NCBI GenBank assembly: GCA_003343885.1
Contig: QAKH01000036.1
Location: 1-64,000 of the forward strand
Reading direction: 5' to 3'
Source of the DNA: Clostridiales bacterium
GTDB lineage: Bacteria; Bacillota; Clostridia; Oscillospirales; CAG-382
Length of the DNA stretch: 64,000 bases
Both the position numbers and the translations under genes were made by a program. The notes below the pieces were generated by a model. That model did not search any database. It had not been told where the DNA came from and saw only the letters and a program-made list of their open reading frames with translations. Below, in pieces: positions 1-7,098 of this stretch. Position 1 is the stretch's first letter, and every line of letters starts with the position of its first letter.

Positions 1-50
1 ACGGCCCTTTCACGGCTGTAACATGGGTTCGATTCCCGTACGGGTCACCA
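1..50 (+). tRNA. tRNA-Glu (anticodon TTC), 3' part
   Basis: The window opens inside a tRNA. The anticodon stem-loop has loop CTTTCAC at 7-13, so the anticodon TTC is at 9-11. The stem is CGGCC/GGCTG with one G-U pair. The T arm is ATGGG-TTCGATT-CCCGT (23-39), followed by the 3' acceptor strand, an A discriminator base and an encoded CCA at 48-50. The CCCTTTCACGG core is typical of tRNA-Glu. The 5' half lies outside the window. Confidence 0.93.
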
Positions 51-91
51 AAAATTGTTGCTGACAGATGTTGTATGTCGGTACTTTTAAG

Positions 92-126
92 AGCTCCGTT
101 TCAGTTTTTACTGAAGCGGAGCTTTT
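92..126 (+). terminator. Rho-independent terminator after tRNA-Glu
   Basis: A long hairpin pairs AGCTCCG (92-98) with CGGAGCT (117-123). It continues inward as TTCAGT/ACTGAA with a TTTT loop, and is followed by TTTT. It ends the tRNA transcript. It also shows that the longest open frame of the next gene, which begins at 68, cannot be the real start. Confidence 0.85.
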
Positions 127-178
127 AAATTACAAGAAAGAGAAAGAAAATGACTTTTTAAATATGGAGGCGATACTC

Positions 179-664
179 TTGCCAAGAACTAAAAACATGC
201 ATATCAGCGGACTATCGCTAATTTCCGCAAGCGAGGCAAAAGCTGCAGGAATTGACGATTATTCGTATATCTCCACTTCTGAAATACCTTTTTCTCCGGA
301 AATACGCAAAATATGCGAGGGGAACACCTGCAGGTCGTACGCCTCGTGCTGGGCTTGTCCTCCATCTCTCGGAAGCTATGAAAAGACAAAGGAAATATGC
401 CTGTCATATGATAATCTTCTCGTTTTTAACTCATTCTATCCCATTGAAGACAGCTTTGATTTCGACGGAATGAAAGCAGCTATGCTTAAATTCAAGGAGG
501 TCTGTGATAACTTGCACAACACAATACTCAACCGTTCAAACAGGTTTCTTGTACTCTCTAACGAAGGCTGCTTCAGGTGCAAAAGCTGTACTTATCCTAA
601 TGAGCCATGCCGCTTTCCGGAATTTTTGTCAGGAAATGCGGCGCTTTTTTATTCTATTTATTAA
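179..664 (+). CDS. DUF2284 family putative metal-binding protein, short C-terminus
   Basis: This is a cysteine-rich protein of the DUF2284 family, whose function is unknown and whose cysteines are thought to bind metal. Family signatures are CRSYASCWACPPSLGSY in the middle and GCFRCKSCTYPNEPCRFPE near the end. I place the start at TTG 179 because GGAGG lies at 166-170 with an 8-base gap, giving 161 residues; the longer frame from 68 runs through a terminator. Family members usually continue about 40-50 residues past the CRFPE motif. Here translation ends 13 residues after it, inside a terminator hairpin. It is either a natural short form or a 3'-truncated gene. Confidence 0.8.
   Translation: MPRTKNMHISGLSLISASEAKAAGIDDYSYISTSEIPFSPEIRKICEGNTCRSYASCWACPPSLGSYEKTKEICLSYDNLLVFNSFYPIEDSFDFDGMKAAMLKFKEVCDNLHNTILNRSNRFLVLSNEGCFRCKSCTYPNEPCRFPEFLSGNAALFYSIY
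609..650 (+). terminator. Terminator overlapping the 3' end of the DUF2284 gene
   Basis: GCCGCTTTCC (609-618) pairs with GGAAATGCGGC (632-642) with one bulged A, followed by GCTTTTTT to 650. The hairpin lies inside the last codons of the DUF2284 frame and also overlaps the stop of the convergent vanZ-like gene. Confidence 0.75.
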
Positions 665-1192
665 AAATATTCCGCCTGCCGACAAAGCAACACCGAGTAT
701 AGATCCGATAAAATCAAGTCTTACATCCGATAACTGCGCTGCCCTGCCGTCTATAAAAAACTGATGTACTTCGTCAGTAACGGCATACGCCAAACACCCC
801 GCCAAGCATATAACAACCACCCTAAAAGTTAGTTTGCCTAAGTGAGAATACATGGTACAGCAAGAAAAAAATCCTAAGAACATGAACAAAGTGAAATGCG
901 CGGCCTTTCGAATAAAGCTTCTGAATTCAACGGGCTTTATGCCGAACCATTCTTTTTTCGGAACGGGAATAAGAGTTGTGTCATCGTCTTGCAGACGGTC
1001 TGTGCCCGATGCGATGTCATTTTGCAGATTTATCGACGATGTGTGGACGCCCGGTTCGATAATGTTCAAGATAATTCTTCCGACCATATCGCTCAAATCT
1101 TCTGAGCTGTCTGCTGTCTGAGAGGAAAAAATAAAAATAATAACCATAAAAAACAAGGTCAAACAACCAAATGTTTTTGTTGTGACGGTCAT
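629..1192 (-). CDS. VanZ family membrane protein
   Basis: This 187-residue membrane protein begins with a hydrophobic segment (about residues 8-25). Further segments lie near 100-115, 122-140 and 162-180. The pattern FIRKAAHFTLFMFLGF followed by a TDEVHQFFIDGRAAQLSDVRLDFIG stretch is the VanZ-like signature. VanZ gives low-level teicoplanin resistance in enterococci, but chromosomal homologues are widespread and mostly uncharacterised. AGGAGTGAG precedes the ATG. The insert between the first and second hydrophobic segments is polar and probably extracellular. Its 3' end overlaps the convergent DUF2284 gene by 36 bases. Confidence 0.88.
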   Translation of the reverse strand: MTVTTKTFGCLTLFFMVIIFIFSSQTADSSEDLSDMVGRIILNIIEPGVHTSSINLQNDIASGTDRLQDDDTTLIPVPKKEWFGIKPVEFRSFIRKAAHFTLFMFLGFFSCCTMYSHLGKLTFRVVVICLAGCLAYAVTDEVHQFFIDGRAAQLSDVRLDFIGSILGVALSAGGIFLINRIKKRRIS

Positions 1193-1253
1193 ATTTTTAT
1201 TCTCACTCCTAACAGTACATTTCTTGCATTTGAGATTTATAAACTTTAAAACT

Positions 1254-1288
1254 GTCGGAAGGAAACATTTTCTGTTTTTCCTTCCGAC
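1254..1288 (-). terminator. Terminator after glmM
   Basis: GTCGGAAGGAAA (1254-1265) and TTTCCTTCCGAC (1277-1288) form a perfect 12-bp stem just past the glmM stop. A short T run follows on the minus strand. It may also insulate vanZ from glmM read-through. Confidence 0.65.
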
Positions 1289-1315
1289 ACGCTTAATCTC
1301 AATAATTCAGAACTT

Positions 1316-2665
1316 TCAGCTATTAACTGAATGTCCCTTCTTATTTATTGCATCAACCACTTTATCCGCAAGCGCTTGACACATATTCTCTCCCATCGCC
1401 TCAACCATTACACGTATAAGCGGCTCAGTTCCGCTCTTACGGAGCAATATTCTTCCGTTTCCGGCAAGCTGTTCTTCGACATACTTCACTGCGTCCTGAA
1501 CGTCTTTATCTGCGACGACGGCGTTTTTATCTGTAACTTTGACGTTTCTCGTAAGCTGAGGGTAACGAACGAAACCTTCACACAGCTTTGACGCCGGAAG
1601 CTTGCTTTCGATAAACACTTCCATTATCTTAAGCGCTGTAATAAGGCCGTCACCGGTTGACGCGTATTTTGAGAAGATTATATGTCCTGATTCCTCTCCG
1701 CCGAGGCAATATCCGTTGTTCTGCATTGACTCATAGACGTATTTATCGCCTACGTCCGTCTTTACATACTCTATTCCCTTTTCGTCAAACGCCTTATACA
1801 GTCCGAGATTTGACATAACAGTTGTTACTACTGTATTTTTCGCAAGCTCGGACTTATTCTTCATATAGCATCCGCAAAGGTAAAGAATATGATCTCCTGT
1901 CAGAACATTTCCGTTTTCATCAACAGCAAGGCATCTGTCGGCGTCACCGTCAAACGCAAAACCTATATCAAGCTGCTTCTCCATGACGAGGTTGCAAAGG
2001 CCTTCGATATGAGTTGAGCCGCAGTTATTATTGATGTTGAAACCTGTTGGCTGATTATTGATAACGAAGGTTTGCGCTCCGAGGGCGTCAAAAATGCTTT
2101 TAGCAAGCATCCATGTGCTTCCGTTGGAACAATCAAGTCCAACCTTAATGCCTTTATATGAATTTCGTGCGAGAGAAATAATATAACCGGTATAACGGTT
2201 ACGTCCTACTGCGTAATCCACCGTACACCCGATATTCTCTCCCGTCGCAAAGGGGATTTCTCCGATAATTCCGTCAATATAAGCCTCTATATCCGCTATT
2301 ATTGACTCGCTCATCTTTTCTCCGCGGCTGTTTATCAGCTTAATGCCGTTGTCATAATAAGGATTATGGCTTGCTGAAATCATTATGCCGCAGTCAAAGT
2401 CCTCTGTTCTTGCAACGTACGAAACAGAGGGAGTCGTCGTTACGTGGAGCAAATACGCGTCGGCGCCGCTTGCGGTAAGACCTGCGACAAGCGCGTATTC
2501 AAACATATAGCTTGAGCGGCGGGTATCTTTTCCGATAACAATTTTGCATTTGTGTTCCTTGCCGTAGTACCATCCGAGGTAACGTCCGACCTTATATGCA
2601 TGCTCAACGTTCAAGGTAATATTTGCTTCTCCGCGGAAGCCGTCAGTTCCAAAATATTTTCCCAT
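1316..2665 (-). CDS. glmM: Phosphoglucosamine mutase GlmM
   Basis: GlmM converts glucosamine-6-phosphate to glucosamine-1-phosphate for UDP-GlcNAc and peptidoglycan synthesis in the cytosol. It has 449 residues, the usual family length. FGTDGFRG is at residues 5-12. The phosphoserine loop SASHNP has Ser99 as the phosphorylated residue. The Mg-binding loop is FDGDADRC and the C-terminal phosphate-binding loop is RKSGTEPLIRV. AGGAG stands upstream of the ATG. It follows glmS by 127 bases on the same strand, so the two successive steps are adjacent and may be co-transcribed. Confidence 0.97.
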   Translation of the reverse strand: MGKYFGTDGFRGEANITLNVEHAYKVGRYLGWYYGKEHKCKIVIGKDTRRSSYMFEYALVAGLTASGADAYLLHVTTTPSVSYVARTEDFDCGIMISASHNPYYDNGIKLINSRGEKMSESIIADIEAYIDGIIGEIPFATGENIGCTVDYAVGRNRYTGYIISLARNSYKGIKVGLDCSNGSTWMLAKSIFDALGAQTFVINNQPTGFNINNNCGSTHIEGLCNLVMEKQLDIGFAFDGDADRCLAVDENGNVLTGDHILYLCGCYMKNKSELAKNTVVTTVMSNLGLYKAFDEKGIEYVKTDVGDKYVYESMQNNGYCLGGEESGHIIFSKYASTGDGLITALKIMEVFIESKLPASKLCEGFVRYPQLTRNVKVTDKNAVVADKDVQDAVKYVEEQLAGNGRILLRKSGTEPLIRVMVEAMGENMCQALADKVVDAINKKGHSVNS

Positions 2666-2792
2666 TTTTATCTCCTACGGATATTTTATCCGATTATTTT
2701 ATTTTTAAAAGCAGAAGAAATGCAGATGTGTTTTTCAATAGTTCCGGCAGTAAATCGACTCTGTACCGAGCCTGCACACAAAACCGGAAAAA

Positions 2793-4628
2793 TTATTCAA
2801 CAGTTACCGATTTCGCAAGATTTCTCGGTTTATCTACGTCGCAGCCGAGATAAAGCGCTGTGTAGTATGCGATAAGCTGAGAAAGAGTTGCCGTTGGTAC
2901 AGGCATGAACAATTCGCTCATCTGGGGAACACGCAAAACGTCGTCCGCAACGTTCTCCGGTATCACGGCATTCTCTCCGCAAAGAAGTATTACTCTTGCG
3001 CCGCGAGCACGCACTTCCTTGATGTTGCTTATCATTTTTTCATAAAGGCCTTCGTAATTTGCAAGAGCAAACACCGGTGTGCCGTCAGATATAAGGGAAA
3101 TCGTACCGTGCTTGAGTTCTCCTGCGGCGTACGCCTCACAATGGATATAGGATATTTCCTTAAGCTTGAGCGCCGCTTCCATACTGAGCGCGTAGTCAGC
3201 GCCTCTGCCTATGAAGAATATATCGTTATTATCTTTATATTTCTTAGCAATCTCCGAACACTGCTTTTCCATGTCCAAAGCTTTCTGAATCATCTTCGGA
3301 GCAATGTCAAGCAGTTCTGAAACATATGATTTAACAGTTTTTTCGTCTATACGTCCGCAAGCATACGCAAGACGCAGTGCAAACAGGTACATGACAGCAA
3401 TCTGTACGGTATACGCCTTGGTGCTGGCTACTGCTATTTCAGGTCCTGCCCAGGTATAAATTACGCTGTCTGCCTCACGGGCGATTGACGAGCCTGCCAC
3501 ATTTACTACGGCAAGCGTATACACGCCGTTTTGTTTTGCGAGTCTGAGCGCCGCAAGAGTATCTGCGGTTTCGCCCGACTGTGAAATAATGATTACAAGG
3601 TCGTTTTTACCGAGAATGGGGTTCTTATATCTGAATTCAGACGCTATTTCAACATTTACAGGTATTCTCGCAAGGCTTTCTGCCGCAAATTTTCCTATAA
3701 GACCTGCATGCATTGCAGTTCCGCACGCAACGATGTGTATTCTTTCAAAAGAAGACAGCCTTTTATCGTCAAGACCTTCCACGCCGAGCACCGGCATTCC
3801 GTCATGGATACGCGGACGAAGCGTTTTTATTATAGCGTCAGGCTCCTCATGAATTTCCTTAATCATGAAATGGGGATAGCCGCCCTTTTCTGCCGCTTCG
3901 ATATCCCAGTCGGCTGTTTCAAGCTTTTTCTCGGCAGGCGTATCGTTAACCGAAAGGACCGCCACGTTATCCGGCGTGACAACGGCAATTTCACCCTCGT
4001 CAAGGCGATAATACTTATTTGTATATTTGAGCACTGCCGGAATGTCGGACGCGATGAAGTTTCCGATTTCAGACACCGCAACTATCAGCGGGTTATCTTT
4101 CCTCATACAATATATCGAGCCCGGGTGTCCAGCAAATACTGCGCCTATGGCGTAGGAGCCGGACAGCATTCCGATAGCCTTTCTCATTGCCTTTACAGGA
4201 TCGTTAGTTTCGCAAAAATAATAATCAATCAGCTTTGCGGCGGTTTCCGTGTCGGTTTCCGACTCGAACGCATAGCCCTTGCCGATAAGAAATTCTTTGA
4301 TTTCGGAATAGTTTTCTATAATTCCGTTATGAACAATGCTCACACGTGCCGTACCGTGAGGATGCGAATTTACATCGCTCGGTTCTCCGTGTGTCGCCCA
4401 GCGTGTGTGACCTATTCCGCAGCTTGAAACAAGCTTGCTTTCAAGGTGTGCGATTTTCTCCTCGAGAAGCGCAAGTTTTCCCTTTGATTTCACAACCTTA
4501 ATTGTTTTTTCCGAGTCAAAAACCGCAATTCCCGCCGAGTCGTATCCTCTGTATTCGAGGGCGCTGAGTCCCTCAAGTATTTTCGGCACAGCGTTTTCAC
4601 TGCCCGAATAGCCGATAATTCCGCACAT
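2793..4628 (-). CDS. glmS: Glutamine--fructose-6-phosphate aminotransferase GlmS
   Basis: GlmS makes glucosamine-6-phosphate from fructose-6-phosphate and glutamine, the entry step to amino-sugar synthesis. The 611 residues start MCGIIGYSG, where Cys2 becomes the N-terminal nucleophile of the glutaminase domain. Two SIS isomerase domains follow (near 290-420 and 460-600; SQSGETADT is visible), and the protein ends in the conserved PRNLAKSVTVE. CGGAG lies 9 bases before the ATG. The leader contains a glmS ribozyme, so expression should fall when glucosamine-6-phosphate is high. Confidence 0.98.
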   Translation of the reverse strand: MCGIIGYSGSENAVPKILEGLSALEYRGYDSAGIAVFDSEKTIKVVKSKGKLALLEEKIAHLESKLVSSCGIGHTRWATHGEPSDVNSHPHGTARVSIVHNGIIENYSEIKEFLIGKGYAFESETDTETAAKLIDYYFCETNDPVKAMRKAIGMLSGSYAIGAVFAGHPGSIYCMRKDNPLIVAVSEIGNFIASDIPAVLKYTNKYYRLDEGEIAVVTPDNVAVLSVNDTPAEKKLETADWDIEAAEKGGYPHFMIKEIHEEPDAIIKTLRPRIHDGMPVLGVEGLDDKRLSSFERIHIVACGTAMHAGLIGKFAAESLARIPVNVEIASEFRYKNPILGKNDLVIIISQSGETADTLAALRLAKQNGVYTLAVVNVAGSSIAREADSVIYTWAGPEIAVASTKAYTVQIAVMYLFALRLAYACGRIDEKTVKSYVSELLDIAPKMIQKALDMEKQCSEIAKKYKDNNDIFFIGRGADYALSMEAALKLKEISYIHCEAYAAGELKHGTISLISDGTPVFALANYEGLYEKMISNIKEVRARGARVILLCGENAVIPENVADDVLRVPQMSELFMPVPTATLSQLIAYYTALYLGCDVDKPRNLAKSVTVE

Positions 4629-4739
4629 AAATTCAGTCTCCGTTTCTTGATATTTGATCTATCCGGTGGGACAAGGCCGGAATCGTCAGCATTTATTTTA
4701 TTGATTTTTTAAGGTTCAAACAAGTAGTTATACATCCAT

Positions 4740-4911
4740 ATGACCGTACTTTTGTACGTGCCGCGGCGGTGCTTTCTCACACCTTTCATACGGCATGTTT
4801 TTGTATACGTCCTTACGACATTGGATCTGCCGGAGAAACACCCGCCGAAAATTTCGATAGTTTCTCTCCTCGTCACTCTGCTTAAAAGTAAAACCGCAGA
4901 GCCTGGCGCTA
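4740..4911 (-). ncRNA. glmS ribozyme: glmS ribozyme/riboswitch in the glmS leader
   Basis: Read on the minus strand, the leader shows the glmS ribozyme core in order: AGCGCCAG (4910-4903), a stem CTCTGC/GCAGAG, TGACGAGGAG, then ATCGAAATTTTCGGCGGGTG, CTCCGGC and GTCGTAAGGA. Family knowledge places self-cleavage between the A at 4910 and the G at 4909, triggered by glucosamine-6-phosphate as cofactor. The 3' boundary (P3/P4, including the hairpin CGTAC-TTTT-GTACG at 4745-4758) is approximate. The glmS start codon follows about 110 bases later. Confidence 0.9.
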
Positions 4912-4979
4912 AAACAAATACACCTGTTAAAGGCAATATGTTTTTTCGAGGCCGTCAAAGCGTCAAATGTGTCCCGTAC

Positions 4980-5009
4980 ATTATATTCAAAATCTGCCAA
5001 GACCGCCAA
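4980..5009 (-). promoter_or_regulatory. Probable sigma-A promoter for the glmS leader
   Basis: On the minus strand, TTGGCG (5009-5004) and TATAAT (4985-4980) are 18 bases apart. The inferred start, near 4973, would put about 63 bases ahead of the ribozyme cleavage site. glmS can thus be transcribed independently of the upstream gene. Confidence 0.55.
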
Positions 5010-5036
5010 TAAGGGCAATGAGTCAAAGCAAGCCTG

Positions 5037-5693
5037 TCACAGCTTGACGACTATATTGCCCTCGGATTTGTAAATACGGTTTTCCGGTACGTATCCTCTT
5101 ACTCTTGAGAGCGGATACACAGTACAGTTTTTTCCTAAAACAGTGCCCGGACACAATACGCTGTTGCAGCCTACCTCAGTACAGTCGCCTACCATGGCGC
5201 CGAACTTCTTCAATCCTGTTTCTATTCTTCCGCCGCCCGTAACAACAGCCACCGGCGTTTTATCGCTTTTGACGTTGGAAGTTATGGCTCCTGCGCCCAA
5301 ATGCGACTTATAACCGAGTATCGAATCGCCGACATAGTTATAGTGAGGCACCTGAACATTATTGAACAGTATGCTGTTCTTAATTTCAGTAGAATTCCCA
5401 ACAACGCAGTTATTTCCGATAAGAGCACTCGAACGAATGAACGCACAGTGACGGACTTCCGTGTTCTCGCCTATTATGCAAGGTCCTCCGATAAATGCTG
5501 ACGCAAAAATCTTAGCACTCTTTGCCGCCCACACGTTTTCATCTATCTGCTCATACACGTTCTTGTCAAGAGTCGGACCAAGCTCAAGAATAAAATTCTT
5601 TATTTCTCCGAGTGCAAGCCACGGGTATTCGTACTTTTCAAGAAGTTCCGCTGCAAGAGTATTTTCAAGACTGAACAATTGGACAGTTTTCAT
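5037..5693 (-). CDS. Left-handed beta-helix (hexapeptide) protein, GlmU C-terminal-like
   Basis: This 218-residue protein is mostly hexapeptide repeats of a left-handed beta-helix (about residues 55-205; for example SAFIGGPCIIGENTEVRHC). The pattern resembles the acyltransferase half of GlmU and the C-terminal part of sugar nucleotidyltransferases. No N-terminal pyrophosphorylase domain is present. Homologues in Clostridia are often labelled UDP-N-acetylglucosamine pyrophosphorylase, which this architecture does not support on its own. AAAGGAGG precedes the ATG. Its position upstream of glmS and glmM fits a role in amino-sugar activation, perhaps acetylation of GlcN-1-P; that is inference. 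Confidence 0.75.
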   Translation of the reverse strand: MKTVQLFSLENTLAAELLEKYEYPWLALGEIKNFILELGPTLDKNVYEQIDENVWAAKSAKIFASAFIGGPCIIGENTEVRHCAFIRSSALIGNNCVVGNSTEIKNSILFNNVQVPHYNYVGDSILGYKSHLGAGAITSNVKSDKTPVAVVTGGGRIETGLKKFGAMVGDCTEVGCNSVLCPGTVLGKNCTVYPLSRVRGYVPENRIYKSEGNIVVKL

Positions 5694-5724
5694 CTATTTT
5701 CCTCCTTTCTTATATAATCGATGT

Positions 5725-5753
5725 ATTATATCACAATTTAACTGCAATTTCAA
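5725..5753 (-). promoter_or_regulatory. Probable promoter of the beta-helix gene
   Basis: On the minus strand, TTGAAA (5753-5748), a 17-base spacer and TATAAT (5730-5725) precede the gene at 5693 by a short leader. Confidence 0.6.
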
Positions 5754-5860
5754 TGATTTTCTCAAAATTGACAGGTAAATTTTTTTTGACCTGAACATTT
5801 ACATTTTCAAATGTTTTTTGTTAAGAAGATACGTTATATGTAGCATATTTGAACAAGGCA

Positions 5861-5889
5861 TTGTAAAAAGTGACAAGATATGCTAAAAT
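5861..5889 (+). promoter_or_regulatory. Probable promoter of the nucleoside phosphorylase gene
   Basis: TTGTAA (5861-5866), a 17-base spacer and TAAAAT (5884-5889) lie about 40 bases before the start codon. Confidence 0.55.
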
Positions 5890-5930
5890 ATAAAAAAACA
5901 AATATGAAAGTTTAGAAGGGAGTAATGTAT

Positions 5931-6773
5931 ATGAACGCAACCGGAGAAAAGTTATATGCATGCTCAGAGTATATACGCAGTCGCATTCCGCTTCGACCGG
6001 CAGTAGCGCTGGTACTCGGGTCAGGTCTTGGAGATTTTGCTGACAAAATAGACATAAAATACATATTACCTTACAGTGATATTGAATCATTTCCGGTATC
6101 GACAATCAGCGGTCATGCAGGCAGATACGTTTTCGGATATCTTAACGGAGTGCCTGTCTGCGCAATGCAAGGCAGGGTACATCTTTACGAAGGATACCCT
6201 GTGGGGGATGTAGTTCTGCCGATACGAGTCATGGGACTTATCGGAGCGCACAGCATAATACTTACAAATGCTGCCGGTGGTATCAACAAAACCTTTCATC
6301 CCGGAATGTTCATGCTGCTTTCTGACCACATATCTTCTTTTGTCCCCTCCCCTCTTACCGGAGAGAACATACCGTCTCTCGGCGTAAGATTTCCGGACAT
6401 GTCTGCTGTATACGATCCGTCATTCCGTTCTCGTTTGCTGCAATTTTCCTCAAAGGAAAGCATAGATTTGAGAGAGGGTGTTTATTTGCAGGTTCCAGGA
6501 CCTCAATACGAAACGCCGACGGAAATCAGGATGTATTCTTCTTTCGGTGCAGACGCAGTCGGAATGAGCACGGCGTGCGAAGCAATTGCCGCTCACCACA
6601 TGGGCATGAGAGTAGGAGCTATAAGCTGTATCACCAACATGGCCGCCGGTCTTGGCAAAAAGGAGTTGTCTCATGACGAGGTAAAACACAGCGCGGCTCT
6701 TGCGTCTGAAAATTTTGCAAAACTTGTCGCCGAGTCGGTTACGGTTATGGCTGAGAATTTTCAACAGGATTGA
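5931..6773 (+). CDS. punA: Purine-nucleoside phosphorylase (trimeric, PunA type)
   Basis: This enzyme phosphorolyses (deoxy)inosine and guanosine to the free base and (deoxy)ribose-1-phosphate in purine salvage. Signatures of the low-molecular-mass trimeric class are LGSGLG near the start, SGHAGR, GRVHLYEGY, TNAAGGI, VPGPQYETP, GMST and SCITNMAAG. Of two in-frame ATGs (5925 and 5931), I chose 5931 because AAGGGAG ends at 5922, leaving 8 bases; this gives 280 residues, the usual length. It stands alone between divergent promoters and its own terminator. Confidence 0.95.
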   Translation: MNATGEKLYACSEYIRSRIPLRPAVALVLGSGLGDFADKIDIKYILPYSDIESFPVSTISGHAGRYVFGYLNGVPVCAMQGRVHLYEGYPVGDVVLPIRVMGLIGAHSIILTNAAGGINKTFHPGMFMLLSDHISSFVPSPLTGENIPSLGVRFPDMSAVYDPSFRSRLLQFSSKESIDLREGVYLQVPGPQYETPTEIRMYSSFGADAVGMSTACEAIAAHHMGMRVGAISCITNMAAGLGKKELSHDEVKHSAALASENFAKLVAESVTVMAENFQQD

Positions 6774-6820
6774 CGCAGGTTACTTCTCTCTGTTCACTCT
6801 TTATTTTACAGAAAAACAAT

Positions 6821-6875
6821 GGGACTGTAACAAAACGATTACGTTTTTACGCCGTTTTGCCGCAGTCCCGATTTT
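6821..6875 (+). terminator. Terminator after the nucleoside phosphorylase gene
   Basis: GGGACTG (6821-6827) pairs with CAGTCCC (6863-6869), and CAAAACG (6831-6837) with CGTTTTG (6853-6859), as an interrupted stem. A T-rich stretch follows. Confidence 0.65.
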
Positions 6876-6898
6876 ATGCTTTTAAGGCAAATATGCAA

Positions 6899-7054
6899 TT
6901 ATTCCTCAGAGAACTGATCCTTTGTTACTCCGCATAACGGACACTCAAAATCTTCCGGAAGATCTTCCCACTTTGTTCCGGCGGGAATTCCGCCGTCCGG
7001 ATATCCTTCCTCTTCGTCATATACCCATCCGCATACTTCGCATACATATTTCAT
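6899..7054 (-). CDS. Rubredoxin
   Basis: A 51-residue protein carries the two rubredoxin CxxC motifs, CEVCGWVYD (residues 5-13) and CPLCGVTKDQF (residues 38-48). These ligate a single iron. The conserved aromatic and acidic core (GWVYDEEEGYPDGG) is intact. AGGAGGAAAAG lies before the ATG. Rubredoxins pass electrons to flavodiiron proteins and related oxygen or NO reductases, and this gene follows such a gene on the same strand after 44 bases, so the pair is very probably one operon. Confidence 0.95.
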   Translation of the reverse strand: MKYVCEVCGWVYDEEEGYPDGGIPAGTKWEDLPEDFECPLCGVTKDQFSEE

Positions 7055-7098
7055 TTTCTTTTCCTCCTCATTTAACTTAATTTTATATTTTTTGGGGT

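Noticed and set aside
68..178. N-terminal extension of the DUF2284 frame from 68
   Set aside because: It contains the tRNA terminator hairpin (92-126), and a clear GGAGG site at 166-170 selects TTG 179.
3708..4427. 239-residue plus-strand open frame over glmS
   Set aside because: It lies antisense to the strongly conserved glmS gene, without a ribosome site or recognisable domains.
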